DNA of 64,000 nucleotides, from assembly GCF_030643805.1 (NCBI RefSeq), contig NZ_CP094656.1:3534001-3598000 (forward strand), written 5' to 3'. Positions 51,135 to 59,985 of this stretch are shown here, one piece after another (position 1 is the stretch's first letter; each line of letters begins with the position of its first letter). The notes under the pieces are model-generated. The model worked only from the letters and a program-made list of their open reading frames with translations. It did no database searches and had not been told where the DNA came from. The position numbers and the translations under genes were made by a program. This DNA comes from Alkalihalobacillus sp. AL-G (GTDB lineage: Bacteria; Bacillota; Bacilli; Bacillales; Fictibacillaceae).

Positions 51135-52196
51135 ATGTTCAATAAAATATTTTTCATTGCAATTTTGATCGGAGTTCCATTATCCGTCGCCGGCAATCTG
51201 ATGCACTGGCCGCAAACAATCATGTTTATCGTTTTCTGTTCAACGATTGTTGCCCTCGCTGCCTATATGGGACGCGCAACGGAAAGCTTAGCGATCCATT
51301 CTGGCCCTCGAATCGGCGGACTGTTGAATGCCACATTCGGAAATGCAGTTGAACTTATCATTTCCATCTTCGCGTTAAAAGCAGGGTATATATCGATCGT
51401 TCTTGCCTCGTTGACAGGCTCTGTCCTCGGGAATCTGTTGCTCGTCGGCGGATTGTCCTTCTTTGTCGGAGGCCTAAAATATAAACAACAGAAATTCAAT
51501 GTCCATGATGCACGACACAATTCCGCATTGCTCATGTTCGGGGTCGTCGTCGCCTTCGTTTTCCCTGAAATTTTTGCGATGAACCTTGATGAGGCGGAGG
51601 CACTTACTCTAAGCATTTGGGTATCAGGAATCTTAATTGTCCTCTATCTTTGTGCACTCTTGTTTAAGCTTGTCACACATCGAGGCGTTTACAGCCAAGA
51701 AGGTGGAGACGAGGACACACATGAGGAGGAAGAGGCTGAATGGAGCTTGAAACGTGCCATCACGATCCTAGCGCTTGCAACAGCAGCAGTAGCTTATGTG
51801 AGTGAAGCGCTTGTCCATACGTTTGAAGCCGTCGGTGAACAGTTCGGCTGGAGCGAGGTCTTTATCGGGGTGATCATTGTCGCAATCGTCGGTAATGCAG
51901 CGGAACACGCGTCGGCAATCATCATGGCCTTTAAAAATAAAATGGACATCGCAGTTGAAATCGCAGTCGGTTCAACGTTACAGATCGCCATGTTCGTTGC
52001 ACCACTCCTCGTTTTGCTTTCGTTGCTTTTCCCAACACCGATGGCACTGGTCTTCACGATTCCGGAGCTCGTCAGTATGGTGCTTGCCGTCCTTTTGACG
52101 AACTCGATCGCAAACGATGGTGATACGAACTGGTTTGAAGGCGCCACCCTACTCGCCGCCTACTTCATCATGGGCGTCGGCTTCTACTTACTTTAA
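51135..52196 (+). CDS. chaA: Ca2+/H+ antiporter (CaCA family, ChaA/YfkE-like)
   Basis: A 353-residue protein with about eleven membrane spans. It has the two CaCA alpha repeats GGLLNATFGNAVELIISIFAL and GVIIVAIVGNAAEHASAIIMAF, whose Asn and Glu residues bind the cation, and an acidic loop (GGDEDTHEEEEAEWS) between the halves. The sequence is very close in layout to B. subtilis ChaA/YfkE (351 residues). ATG 51135 begins MFNKIFF as in the homologue; a TTG 18 bases upstream is also open. It is divergent from hisZ. Confidence 0.94.
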   Translation: MFNKIFFIAILIGVPLSVAGNLMHWPQTIMFIVFCSTIVALAAYMGRATESLAIHSGPRIGGLLNATFGNAVELIISIFALKAGYISIVLASLTGSVLGNLLLVGGLSFFVGGLKYKQQKFNVHDARHNSALLMFGVVVAFVFPEIFAMNLDEAEALTLSIWVSGILIVLYLCALLFKLVTHRGVYSQEGGDEDTHEEEEAEWSLKRAITILALATAAVAYVSEALVHTFEAVGEQFGWSEVFIGVIIVAIVGNAAEHASAIIMAFKNKMDIAVEIAVGSTLQIAMFVAPLLVLLSLLFPTPMALVFTIPELVSMVLAVLLTNSIANDGDTNWFEGATLLAAYFIMGVGFYLL

Positions 52197-52297
52197 GTAG
52201 GACCCTCCATGACTCTACAGAAAGTATTAATCAGATAATTTTTTGAAAAAAATTATTCATTATGGACGGTTTCGAAGCGAAACATGAAATAACGATC

Positions 52298-52339
52298 AAC
52301 CTGAGGCGGAGATCATGCAGCTCTACCTCAGGTTTTTTC
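52298..52339 (+). terminator. terminator after chaA
   Basis: AACCTGAGG pairs with CCTCAGGTT around about 19 bases, then TTTTTC. It lies 100 bp after the chaA stop. Confidence 0.8.
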
Positions 52340-52340
52340 A

Positions 52341-52405
52341 TTTATGAGTAATTTTTCGAGTTTATGAGCGAAAATTAAAATTTTTTTAGGGTTTATGAGG
52401 AGCGT
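52341..52405. repeat. short TTTATGAG repeat, three units
   Basis: TTTATGAG at 52341, 52361 and 52392, that is, steps of 20 and 31 bases. It resembles the other 20-bp-pitch arrays in having a T-run and a conserved core with differing filler. Confidence 0.55.
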
Positions 52406-52449
52406 TTACATAATATGGAATAAAACCCGTGATTTTGCACATCTCTCTA

Positions 52450-52498
52450 ATATAAAAGCCCCGATCAGACCAGTTCGAGCACGGTCAGATCGGGGCTT
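52450..52498 (-). terminator. terminator after the 177-aa hypothetical gene
   Basis: AAGCCCCGATC pairs perfectly with GATCGGGGCTT, with a further GACC/GGTC inside; on the minus strand TTTTATATT follows. Confidence 0.8.
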
Positions 52499-52503
52499 GC
52501 ATT

Positions 52504-53037
52504 CTATTTATAAACCAAATTCACGTAACGGTGGACGAAGCGGCGAATTTCACGCTCCTGGAAGTAATAGTGGAACTGGCAACGGTGCACATTTTTAAAA
52601 TAGCTGAAGTCTGTCTTCAAATATCGTTCGAGCTGTTTGCGATGAATATGTACGACCAGCTCATTGTTCTGAAACGGGACGACAATTTTCAAAATCGAGA
52701 TATAATGCAGCTCCTTAAAAAGGTAGACGAGGTTATCAAGCAAAAGTTTACCGATTTTCATTTTCGAACCAAAATAATGATCATAGTCGTCAAGATAGTC
52801 CGGAGCTACGTGATCGATATTCTCAAACCGAACGACCGCTTCTTTACCGTTCCAGTAGGCATCCCTTATATAATCACTGCCACGAAGCCGTGATACAGCC
52901 GATAAAAAGAAAAAGCGGTCCTGTTGATCATTTTCTTTTTCCGATTGATTTCGGTTTGCATTCGGACGAATGAACGCATCACACATTCGGAACTCACCAT
53001 TCATGTAGATCATTGACATTCTCTTTTTCTGATTCAT
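52504..53037 (-). CDS. hypothetical protein (177 aa)
   Basis: A basic, aromatic-rich soluble protein, MNQKKRMSMIYMNGEFRMCD, with a well-defined central part (SDYIRDAYWNGKEAVVRFEN, DYLDDYDHYFGSKMKIGKLL) and a C-terminus rich in Phe, Tyr and His (NVHRCQFHYYFQEREIRRFV). No membrane span or signal. I do not recognise the family. ATG 53035-53037 follows AAGGTGGGGTG. It lies last in the hprK-lgt-yvoD-ppaX-yvoF series, where B. subtilis has no such gene, and has its own terminator. Confidence 0.8.
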   Translation of the reverse strand: MNQKKRMSMIYMNGEFRMCDAFIRPNANRNQSEKENDQQDRFFFLSAVSRLRGSDYIRDAYWNGKEAVVRFENIDHVAPDYLDDYDHYFGSKMKIGKLLLDNLVYLFKELHYISILKIVVPFQNNELVVHIHRKQLERYLKTDFSYFKNVHRCQFHYYFQEREIRRFVHRYVNLVYK

Positions 53038-53081
53038 TTGACACCCCACCTTTTACGTAAAAAAGCTTTTAAAGTATTTAT

Positions 53082-53609
53082 CTATATATCGTCTATTTTC
53101 GACAATTGTTTACGCTTGTCCATTTGATCTTTCGTATAAATGACTTGCATCGGGTTTCCTCCGACAAAAGCCCCTGCAGGTACATCCTTATGGACAAGTG
53201 TCCCTGCTGAAACGACTGCACCATCGCCAATCGTAACACCGGGCAAAATCGTACTGTTCGCTCCGATCATCACTTCATCACCGATTATAACATCTCCGAG
53301 CCGATATTCATCAATTAAATATTCGTGCGCGAGAATTGTCGTATTGTAGCCGATGATTGAATTCCGACCGACTGAAATCCGCTCAGGAAACATGATATCG
53401 ACCATGACCATCAACGCCACAGCCGTCTGTTCCCCAATATCCATCCGCAGAAACGTACGGTACAACCAATTTTTCACGGGGATAATCGGCGTATATCGTG
53501 CGATTTGGATCACAACGAAGTTTTTCAACACTTTTAAAAATGGAACCGTTTTGTAGATCTGCCAGAGTGCATTGCTTCCCTTAACAGGATAACGCTCGGT
53601 CTTCCTCAT
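53082..53609 (-). CDS. yvoF: hexapeptide-repeat acyltransferase (YvoF)
   Basis: A 175-residue left-handed beta-helix protein with hexapeptide turns (VGRNSIIGYNTTILAHEYLI, IGDEVMIGANSTILPGVTIG, DGAVVSAGTLVHKDVPAGAF) ending GGNPMQVIY. The family O-acetylates sugars or similar acceptors; the acceptor here is unknown. It overlaps the 3' end of ppaX by 29 bp. Same order as in B. subtilis. Confidence 0.9.
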   Translation of the reverse strand: MRKTERYPVKGSNALWQIYKTVPFLKVLKNFVVIQIARYTPIIPVKNWLYRTFLRMDIGEQTAVALMVMVDIMFPERISVGRNSIIGYNTTILAHEYLIDEYRLGDVIIGDEVMIGANSTILPGVTIGDGAVVSAGTLVHKDVPAGAFVGGNPMQVIYTKDQMDKRKQLSKIDDI

Positions 53610-54252
53610 TACACGTCACTCCCAGAACCGTTAATAAGTCCGGCATTTCCTCGAGCATGAAATCAGGCTTGAAATCTGCTAGATACGACTTGCCTTTGAT
53701 CGTCCAAGCAACGCCTGCTGTCAAGGTTCCCGCATTTTTTCCAGCCAAAATATCATACTTGCTATCTCCGACCATGACCGCAGCACCAATATCCGATTGA
53801 AGCTTGTCCAACGCTCGAAGTACAGGCTCAGGGTGAGGCTTCGCATTCTCGACATCATCCAACGTCACGATCGTCGTAAAATAGCTTGCCAAGCCTGTAA
53901 TTTCGAGCCCTAGCTCAACTGAATCTCTCATTTTCGTCGTCACGATCCCGAGCTTGAACCCTTTTTCATGCAACGTTTTTACTGTTTCGGCCACACCTTT
54001 GAATGCGTGCACGTACTCTTCATGATGGGCAAGATTATGATCTTTATACGTTTTCACAAGCGCTTCAACCTGCTTTTCATCTACCGTTTTAAAACTATCG
54101 GCAAGAGGCTGGCCCATGAAAGGCAAAATATCCTCCCTCGTAAAACGGCCCGGATAATGATTCTCCAACGTATGCGTAAAGGAAGCGATGATCAGCTCAT
54201 TCGTGTTGATCAACGTTCCATCCAAATCAAATAAAATCGTATCTATTTTCAT
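53581..54252 (-). CDS. ppaX: pyrophosphatase PpaX
   Basis: A 223-residue HAD hydrolase: DTILFDLDGTLINTNELI with the nucleophile Asp, GIVTTKMRDSVELGLE, KPHPEPV and MVGDSKYDI. In B. subtilis PpaX (HprP) hydrolyses the pyrophosphate made when HprK/P dephosphorylates P-Ser-HPr, which pulls that reaction. Here it is in the hprK operon. It overlaps yvoD by 4 bp and yvoF by 29 bp. Confidence 0.93.
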   Translation of the reverse strand: MKIDTILFDLDGTLINTNELIIASFTHTLENHYPGRFTREDILPFMGQPLADSFKTVDEKQVEALVKTYKDHNLAHHEEYVHAFKGVAETVKTLHEKGFKLGIVTTKMRDSVELGLEITGLASYFTTIVTLDDVENAKPHPEPVLRALDKLQSDIGAAVMVGDSKYDILAGKNAGTLTAGVAWTIKGKSYLADFKPDFMLEEMPDLLTVLGVTCNEEDRALSC

Positions 54253-55196
54253 AAAGAGGCTTCCTTTCGTTGTTCGATTGCTTTCTTTGAATCAATTCGG
54301 TTCCAAACAAATGCGACGATCATCGTTAACAGGATGGCCGTGACGAGGCGGATGATCAATAACGGCCAAACCGGAATGCCAAGCGGAATGAAGATCAGCG
54401 TATCCTCAACGACCGCATGACAGGAAACGAGAAAAATGAAGGCAAGATATAAATCCTTCTTCTTCACACCGTCCTCTTTTACCGCCTGCATCATCACACC
54501 CGCACCATATGCGAGCCCGATTGTAAGTCCAGCGGCAAGAGTCGTCGACGTGTTCTCCCTCATTCCGAGTGCCCTTGTGATTGGAGACATCCATCTCGAA
54601 AACACGCTCAGCCAACCCAAGTCCTTCATGATCTGGTTAAAAATCATCAGCGGAATCACGATTGCCGCCAGCTGGATAATACCCATTACGCCTTTTTCAA
54701 TCCCAAGCCAGATGATGTTCCAAACACCTGAAACGTTTTCTTCAGTTGCGCCGATGAAACCATAAACAGCTTGCTCCGTCCCGCCCTTCCAGACGAGAGA
54801 GATGACAAAAGCAGAGATAAGCGCAAGACCGATCCGCACGACGAGGACGATCCACATTTTAATCCCTACTTTGGCGGCGACCGTCGATTCAATCAACAGG
54901 TTATGGGAAAACGAGAGCATCACAGCAAGGATAAAAACTTCCTTTACCGTCAAGTCTAAACTCAAAATCGCCCCGATTCCCGCGTACAGATTGAGGAAGT
55001 TCCCGATCACGAGCGGCAATGCGGCCTCCCCTGACAAGCCAATCCACTTCATCAAAGGCTCAGCTGATTTTACGAGCCAATCCATAACAGGGGTTTGCCC
55101 GAGAATCGTCACGAGTAGTGTAATCGGAAAAATGACCTTACCGAGTGTCCACGTCGTTCCAAGCCCGGTTTTCAAACCCTTCTTAACTGTGTTCAT
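54249..55196 (-). CDS. yvoD: nucleoside recognition domain membrane protein (YvoD)
   Basis: A 315-residue protein with about eight spans and two Gate (nucleoside recognition) domains; LGTTWTLGKVIFPITLLVTI and GIEKGVMGIIQLAAIVIPLM begin the halves. Spore maturation protein SpmA/SpmB and transporters share this fold; its role is unknown. ATG 55194-55196 follows GGGGGCGGGGC. Position matches B. subtilis yvoD. Confidence 0.88.
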   Translation of the reverse strand: MNTVKKGLKTGLGTTWTLGKVIFPITLLVTILGQTPVMDWLVKSAEPLMKWIGLSGEAALPLVIGNFLNLYAGIGAILSLDLTVKEVFILAVMLSFSHNLLIESTVAAKVGIKMWIVLVVRIGLALISAFVISLVWKGGTEQAVYGFIGATEENVSGVWNIIWLGIEKGVMGIIQLAAIVIPLMIFNQIMKDLGWLSVFSRWMSPITRALGMRENTSTTLAAGLTIGLAYGAGVMMQAVKEDGVKKKDLYLAFIFLVSCHAVVEDTLIFIPLGIPVWPLLIIRLVTAILLTMIVAFVWNRIDSKKAIEQRKEASL

Positions 55197-55268
55197 CAAC
55201 ACGCCCCGCCCCCTTTCTCATGGTGTATTCATCTGTTGGCATAAACTTCAATGGTTCCTTTACAGTGA

Positions 55269-56081
55269 TTACAGCTCTTCGTACCGCTTTTGAGCCAATC
55301 CAGTTTTACGACGATACATGATTATAATAACGCTGACGGCGATCAACGCAATCGAAATAACCTGTGCAACCCGCAAAGAATCGGTCAGCATCAAGCTGTC
55401 GGTCCTCATACCCTCGATAAAGAAACGACCGACAGAATACCAAATTACATAGCTTAGGAACACCTCACCGCGACGAGGATTGAACCGTCTCAGCACGAGC
55501 AGCATCACAAAGCCAAGAATGTTCCAAATCGATTCATATAAAAAGGTAGGATGATAGTAAGCACCATTAATATACATTTGATTGATGATCCAGTCCGGTA
55601 AATACAGACCCTCCAGAAACGCTCGGCTAACCTCTCCGCCATGCGCTTCCTGGTTCATAAAATTACCCCAACGCCCGATTGCCTGACCAAGGATAATGCT
55701 CGGCGCCGCAATATCAACGAGCTTCCAAAACGATAGACCTTTCACTTTCGTAAATACGTAAACCGTCAGCACGGATCCGATCAAGGCACCGTGTATCGCA
55801 ATGCCACCTTCCCAAATCGCTAGAATATCGCCGGGATGGTTTTTATAATAGTCCCATTCAAAAGCAACGTAATAGATCCGTGCGGAAAGAATCGCAATCG
55901 GAACCGCATAAAGAACGGCATCGACAAATACATCCTTTTCCATGCCGAGTCGACGTGATTCTCTTACCGCAAGAAGAAGCCCGAGCAGTGCGCCGAAACC
56001 GATGATGATTCCATACCAGTATACGGTCAAGGGTCCTAAATCAAAGGCAACCCTATCCAAAGGCTGAATATCGATACCCAT
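55269..56081 (-). CDS. lgt: prolipoprotein diacylglyceryl transferase
   Basis: A 270-residue membrane enzyme with about seven spans. It has the Lgt signature [26 protein letters not shown]-like [26 protein letters not shown] and the N-terminal [15 protein letters not shown]. It adds diacylglycerol to the lipobox Cys of prolipoproteins. ATG 56079-56081 follows AGGAGGTAC. A repeat relative separates it from hprK. Confidence 0.97.
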   Translation of the reverse strand: MGIDIQPLDRVAFDLGPLTVYWYGIIIGFGALLGLLLAVRESRRLGMEKDVFVDAVLYAVPIAILSARIYYVAFEWDYYKNHPGDILAIWEGGIAIHGALIGSVLTVYVFTKVKGLSFWKLVDIAAPSIILGQAIGRWGNFMNQEAHGGEVSRAFLEGLYLPDWIINQMYINGAYYHPTFLYESIWNILGFVMLLVLRRFNPRRGEVFLSYVIWYSVGRFFIEGMRTDSLMLTDSLRVAQVISIALIAVSVIIIMYRRKTGLAQKRYEEL

Positions 56082-56127
56082 CTATGTACCTCCTAATATA
56101 AAAAATACGAGTTCACTAACACAAAAG

Positions 56128-56280
56128 TTCGCCGTTTATCCTTCGGCGGCTTAAGGATGTTCCCGAGAGGATCTTCGACTAACTACGTAACGTCCTATCA
56201 CAACGTCGAAGTCACCACATCCGTGTGGAAGCCGTGTGATAACATCGAACTGACTAACATCCTGTCAGCCCGAACTTCCT
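56128..56280. repeat. rearranged relative of the MITE-like element between hprK and lgt
   Basis: Contains CTTCGACTAACTACGTAACG, CAACGTCGAA and ATCGAACTGACTAACATC, which correspond to the left part of the 4609 and 8451 elements, and AGTTCGCCGTTTATC, which there lies near the right end. The terminal repeats are missing. Noncoding. It fills most of the 200 bp between the two genes. Confidence 0.5.
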
Positions 56281-56282
56281 TT

Positions 56283-57224
56283 CTAAAAGTCATCATAATC
56301 CGGAGTATCCGGCTCCAACACCTTATTAAGCTTATCTGAAAATTGCTGCGCTGCATTGACGCCCATGCGCTTTAATCGGAAGTTCATTGCGGCAACCTCA
56401 ATGATTACTGCAAGGTTTCTTCCGGGCCGCACTGGGATCGTCACTCTGGGCAGGTTGCAATCGATGATTTTCATTGTTTCCTCATCTAGGCCAAGTCGAT
56501 CGTATGCTTTGTTCGGATCCCACGTCTCAAGATGAATCGTCAGTGCGATCTTTTTAAAATTACGGATCGCCCCTGCTCCGAACAAGGTCATTACGTTGAT
56601 AATACCGACTCCACGGATTTCAAGCAAATGTTGAATCAAGTCAGGCGAACTTCCAATAAGAGTGGTTTCATCCTCCTGGCGAATTTCAACCGAATCATCC
56701 GCAACAAGACGGTGCCCGCGTTTAACAAGCTCAAGTGCGGTTTCACTTTTTCCGACGCCACTCGACCCTGTAATCAGGATGCCGATCCCATAGATGTCAA
56801 CGAGTACGCCATGAATCGCTGTCGTTGGAGCGAGTTTACTCTCTAGATAATTCGTCAAACGACTGCTGAGTCGTGTAGTTGTCAGTTGTGATCGAAGCAA
56901 TGGAACGTTCATTTCTTCGGTCGCTTCCTCAAGTTCAGGTGGGATTTCCCAGCCTCTAGAAACGACGATTCCAGGAGTCTTGTCTGTACAAAGCCTACGA
57001 AGACGCTCTCTGCGAATGCGTGCATCTAATCCGCTTACAAAGGAAAGCTCTGTTTTACCGAGCAATTGTAATCGTTCGGATGGATAGTACGCAAAATAAC
57101 CTGCCATCTCCAGGCCAGGTCGTGAAATATCGCTCGTCGAAATCGTACGTTCTATTCCTTCTCCGCCACTTACAAGCTCAAGCTGGAATTTTTCAATTAA
57201 ATCTTTGATTTGCACGTTCTCCAT
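56283..57224 (-). CDS. hprK: HPr kinase/phosphorylase
   Basis: A 313-residue protein: an N-terminal domain, Walker [20 protein letters not shown], the regulatory [19 protein letters not shown] and the signature [19 protein letters not shown]. It phosphorylates Ser 46 of HPr and Crh at high ATP and fructose bisphosphate, and dephosphorylates them at high phosphate. ATG 57222-57224 follows GGGAGTG; six codons are open upstream of that. It is the first gene of the lgt-yvoD-ppaX-yvoF series. Confidence 0.97.
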   Translation of the reverse strand: MENVQIKDLIEKFQLELVSGGEGIERTISTSDISRPGLEMAGYFAYYPSERLQLLGKTELSFVSGLDARIRRERLRRLCTDKTPGIVVSRGWEIPPELEEATEEMNVPLLRSQLTTTRLSSRLTNYLESKLAPTTAIHGVLVDIYGIGILITGSSGVGKSETALELVKRGHRLVADDSVEIRQEDETTLIGSSPDLIQHLLEIRGVGIINVMTLFGAGAIRNFKKIALTIHLETWDPNKAYDRLGLDEETMKIIDCNLPRVTIPVRPGRNLAVIIEVAAMNFRLKRMGVNAAQQFSDKLNKVLEPDTPDYDDF

Positions 57225-57406
57225 CTTGATGGTCACTCCCACTCTCTAGCGTATGTACCAACCTTTATTTTACCATGCTTTTGGTTTGTATGCTTTATTT
57301 ACACTTATTTTTCCAAAAATCGACCAAAACTCAAAGGTTGAGTAGATTTTCTGTCGAAAGGAGTGAATAGAGAATGAAAAGATTTGAATGTTAGGGGAAC
57401 TAGGCA

Positions 57407-57868
57407 ATGATTAAACAAATAGATCTTTCTGATCCTGCACAGTTACATGAGCTTCATCAAATGCAAAAGGCATCCTATCAAGTAGAAGCAGATTTAATCG
57501 GATTTTATCGGATTCCTCCATTGGTTGAAACAGTCGAAGAATTGAAAAGTTGCGGGGAAACGTTTTATGGATACTGGGAGAATGAGAGATTGGCCGGGGC
57601 GGTTTCGATTATACATGAGGACGATGTGTGTACAATTTGTCGACTTGCGGTGCACCCTGACTTTTTCCAAAGGGGGATCGGGGGCAGTATGGTCACATAT
57701 GTCGTTGACCATCTACCTTATGACAATTGGCTCGTCTCCACTGGAAAAGAGAACCACCCGGCAAGACGACTCTATGAAAAACACGGGTTTGAGCACGTAG
57801 GAGATGAAGTGATAACTGGGAAAGGAATCACGATATCGAATTATAAGAAAACCATTGACCCGAGTTAG
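57407..57868 (+). CDS. GNAT family N-acetyltransferase
   Basis: A 153-residue GNAT protein. Motif A appears as CRLAVHPDFFQRGIGGSMVTYV, with the acetyl-CoA loop RGIGG, and motif B as NHPARRLYEKHGFEHVGDEV. Acceptor unknown. No strong ribosome site precedes ATG 57407 (GGGGAAC only). The stop codon lies within the first unit of a 20-bp tandem repeat, so the last residues may have been altered by it. Confidence 0.88.
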   Translation: MIKQIDLSDPAQLHELHQMQKASYQVEADLIGFYRIPPLVETVEELKSCGETFYGYWENERLAGAVSIIHEDDVCTICRLAVHPDFFQRGIGGSMVTYVVDHLPYDNWLVSTGKENHPARRLYEKHGFEHVGDEVITGKGITISNYKKTIDPS

Positions 57869-57919
57869 ACTTGTATTTTCCGAGTTAGACTTGTATTTTC
57901 CGAGTTAGACTTGTATTTT
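57860..57919. repeat. 20-bp tandem repeat, three identical units
   Basis: CCGAGTTAGACTTGTATTTT occurs at 57860, 57880 and 57900 without a mismatch. The first unit includes the TAG stop of the GNAT gene. Confidence 0.9.
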
Positions 57920-58025
57920 CTCGAATTCGCCTTCCGTCTCTTCTCAAAATCCTTCAAAAATGTAAAAATTGGAACTTAATCCACTTTTATCCCAGCATTC
58001 AGAGCTAAAAATATTCAATCGGACA

Positions 58026-58043
58026 GATTTACGGCCGTAAATC
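58026..58043. repeat. perfect 18-bp palindrome GATTTACGGCCGTAAATC
   Basis: Self-complementary over its whole length, preceded by CGGACA. A near copy is at 43614-43631, and a degraded form (TTTACGGCC) at about 60464. Confidence 0.6.
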
Positions 58044-58053
58044 TTCCTATTTC

Positions 58054-58087
58054 AATTAAAAGAGGAATGACTTGGTGTGTCATCCCC
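58054..58087 (-). terminator. terminator after yvlD
   Basis: On the minus strand GGGATGAC pairs with GTCATTCC, followed by TCTTTTAATT, 12 bases after the yvlD stop. Confidence 0.75.
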
Positions 58088-58098
58088 TGGAAATCAGC

Positions 58099-58461
58099 TT
58101 ATTTCTTTTGGAGTGGTTTTACAATGATGTTGTTGATCAGCAGGTTCAAAAGAGAAATGATGATCGCGGCACCAAGCGCCATTCCAAATCCAGAAATTTC
58201 GAACGCATCCCCCATCAGTCCAGCTGTCAGCATCAACGTAACTGCATTGATAACAAACAGGAACAACCCGAGGCTTAGCACTGTCACTGGCAGCGTCAAA
58301 ATCACGAGGATCGGTTTGACGATCACGTTCATAACCGACAGTAGAAAACTCGCAACTACTGCGGCACCTAAACCGGATAAATAAAACGATTCGCTAAAGA
58401 ACCCGGCAACAACCATAAGTACAATCGTATTGACTACTAAAGAAATCAACCAACCCTTCAA
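58099..58461 (-). CDS. yvlD: phage holin family / YvlD membrane protein
   Basis: A 120-residue protein with four hydrophobic spans and the repeats VMNVIVKPILVILTLPVTVL and FVINAVTLMLTAGLMGDAFE, as in B. subtilis YvlD (Phage_holin_4_2 family). Possible function in envelope stress or lantibiotic resistance by analogy with the yvl operon; not established. It follows yvlB by 12 bp. Confidence 0.9.
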   Translation of the reverse strand: MKGWLISLVVNTIVLMVVAGFFSESFYLSGLGAAVVASFLLSVMNVIVKPILVILTLPVTVLSLGLFLFVINAVTLMLTAGLMGDAFEISGFGMALGAAIIISLLNLLINNIIVKPLQKK

Positions 58462-58473
58462 GCAGGCTCCTCC

Positions 58474-59577
58474 TTACTTTTTTGCAATCGAAATCGAGCC
58501 GGTCTTCGCCTCAGCTTCGATCTCGTAAGTCGTTGGTGCATCATGGTTCGCAATAAAGCTCATCCGTTTCTGCACGACTTCCTTGCTCTCTTTTAAAATT
58601 TCCACCTGATCAAGGTAGCAGTTCAAGCTCCCGATCGTCGCCTTCAAATCTCCTTCGATTTTCAAGCCTTCCGGGATTAGCATTTCAATTTTACCAGCAA
58701 CCGTTTTCAATGAAGCTTTACCTGGGTTCGCATCATTCAGCACGAAAGTGATCGCCCCATTTAACGTCTCTGCTTCCACGTCCTCGTAACTGCCATCCAC
58801 TCGAATCGCACCGTTGAGTGTCTCCAGCTTTGTTTTCTTCCATTTCCCATTTTCAAGCTTGATTTTTCCATTAGACGTCGATGCATTCAGCGAGTTCCCT
58901 TCGAATTGATTGAGGGTCACCGCGCCATTAGACGTTCGAATGTTCACCTTTCCAGTTTGTAAATCTGCTGCCGTAATCGAGCCATTCGATGTACGGAGCT
59001 GAATTTCCTCATACATTTTCTTCGGAACAAACATATGTGCTTGAACCTTCAGCTTGTTCTCATCGACCAGAAACTTCAGCTCACCTGATTCGATCCCAAA
59101 GTGAGCGTTGTTCATAAAATAGGACTTCGCTTCCTCTTGTGTTTGGACACGGTATACTGTCGCGTGACATTCGACTCGAACACTTTCTTCCTCCCACGGG
59201 TGCAACTGAATACCGCCATTCGTAATTTGTACGTTGATTCGGTCAACCGGACTGTCATTCTCTTGAAAAACATGATCAACAGGCAACGATTGCCCAAAAT
59301 TCAAATCAAAATCGGTGTCCTTTAGTTTCGTTATTACTTTATCCAAAAAGCCCGAAAACTTATTTACAGTTGAGCTTTCCCTTTTCTGATGCTCTTTTTG
59401 CTTTTCCTGGCGGGTTTGTTCGGAATTGTCGTCACCCGTAGTATGTGTAGTCACTTCAGCGCTCGTTTTTTGCTCAACGGTTCCCGTTTCCCCGACCGCT
59501 TTTAGAAGTTCAACCGCTTCATTGGATGTAACTTTCCCTTCATCCAACATACGCAAGATCATTTTTCGTTCTTCCAT
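58474..59577 (-). CDS. yvlB: DUF4097/adhesin-like protein YvlB
   Basis: A 367-residue protein. An N-terminal helical motif (MEERKMILRMLDEGKVTSNE) resembles the SHOCT-like domain of YvlB. A charged linker follows, then a right-handed beta-helix-like DUF4097 part with repeats such as ELKFLVDENKLKVQAHMFV, LRTSNGSITAADLQTGKVNI, RTSNGAVTLNQFEGNSLNAS and TSNGKIKLENGKWKKTKLET. Cytoplasmic, no signal. Function unknown, but the yvl operon responds to cell-envelope stress in Bacillus. Confidence 0.88.
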   Translation of the reverse strand: MEERKMILRMLDEGKVTSNEAVELLKAVGETGTVEQKTSAEVTTHTTGDDNSEQTRQEKQKEHQKRESSTVNKFSGFLDKVITKLKDTDFDLNFGQSLPVDHVFQENDSPVDRINVQITNGGIQLHPWEEESVRVECHATVYRVQTQEEAKSYFMNNAHFGIESGELKFLVDENKLKVQAHMFVPKKMYEEIQLRTSNGSITAADLQTGKVNIRTSNGAVTLNQFEGNSLNASTSNGKIKLENGKWKKTKLETLNGAIRVDGSYEDVEAETLNGAITFVLNDANPGKASLKTVAGKIEMLIPEGLKIEGDLKATIGSLNCYLDQVEILKESKEVVQKRMSFIANHDAPTTYEIEAEAKTGSISIAKK

Positions 59578-59618
59578 GCCGCACTCCCCTTTTCATTTTT
59601 CAACTACCTCTTTTATAT

Positions 59619-59670
59619 GTAAAAAAGCATGTCCAAACCCCCATTTTCCGAAATTTGTTTCAACATGCCC
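59619..59670 (-). terminator. hairpin with T-run between yvlA and yvlB
   Basis: On the minus strand GCATGT pairs with ACATGC across 30 bases, then TTTTTTAC. It would reduce read-through from yvlA into yvlB. Confidence 0.5.
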
Positions 59671-59676
59671 GCACAT

Positions 59677-59985
59677 TTACTTGTTCTTTAAGATTTTGAC
59701 ACCTTTAACGACATTCCAAATGACCCCGACAAGAGTGACCCCACCGAATATAACGATACAGGTGATCGTCACCGTATTAAAGATCTGTCCTAATTCAAAA
59801 AACGAGATTGATAATAGCGCAAGCGAGACAATCGGAATCAGATGAGCCCTTAATGCCGTTTCAGCATGTTCTCTCACTTCTTTGTCGTCTATCGTCAAAT
59901 AAATAATTGCGGCAACCAAAAAGGGCGCACAGAATATACTAAGATAGCTTAATGATGAAATGACCTTTTCGGACGATGACACCAT
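59677..59985 (-). CDS. yvlA: DUF4870 family membrane protein (YvlA-like)
   Basis: A 102-residue protein with three hydrophobic spans (about residues 8-28, 46-65 and 74-92) and the DUF4870 (Tic20-like) pattern EKVISSLSYLSIFCAPFL, REHAETALRAHL. B. subtilis has a similar YvlA at the head of yvlABCD. ATG 59983-59985 is preferred, since GGAGGAG precedes it; a start four codons earlier contains that site. A yvlC gene is missing. Confidence 0.8.
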   Translation of the reverse strand: MVSSSEKVISSLSYLSIFCAPFLVAAIIYLTIDDKEVREHAETALRAHLIPIVSLALLSISFFELGQIFNTVTITCIVIFGGVTLVGVIWNVVKGVKILKNK

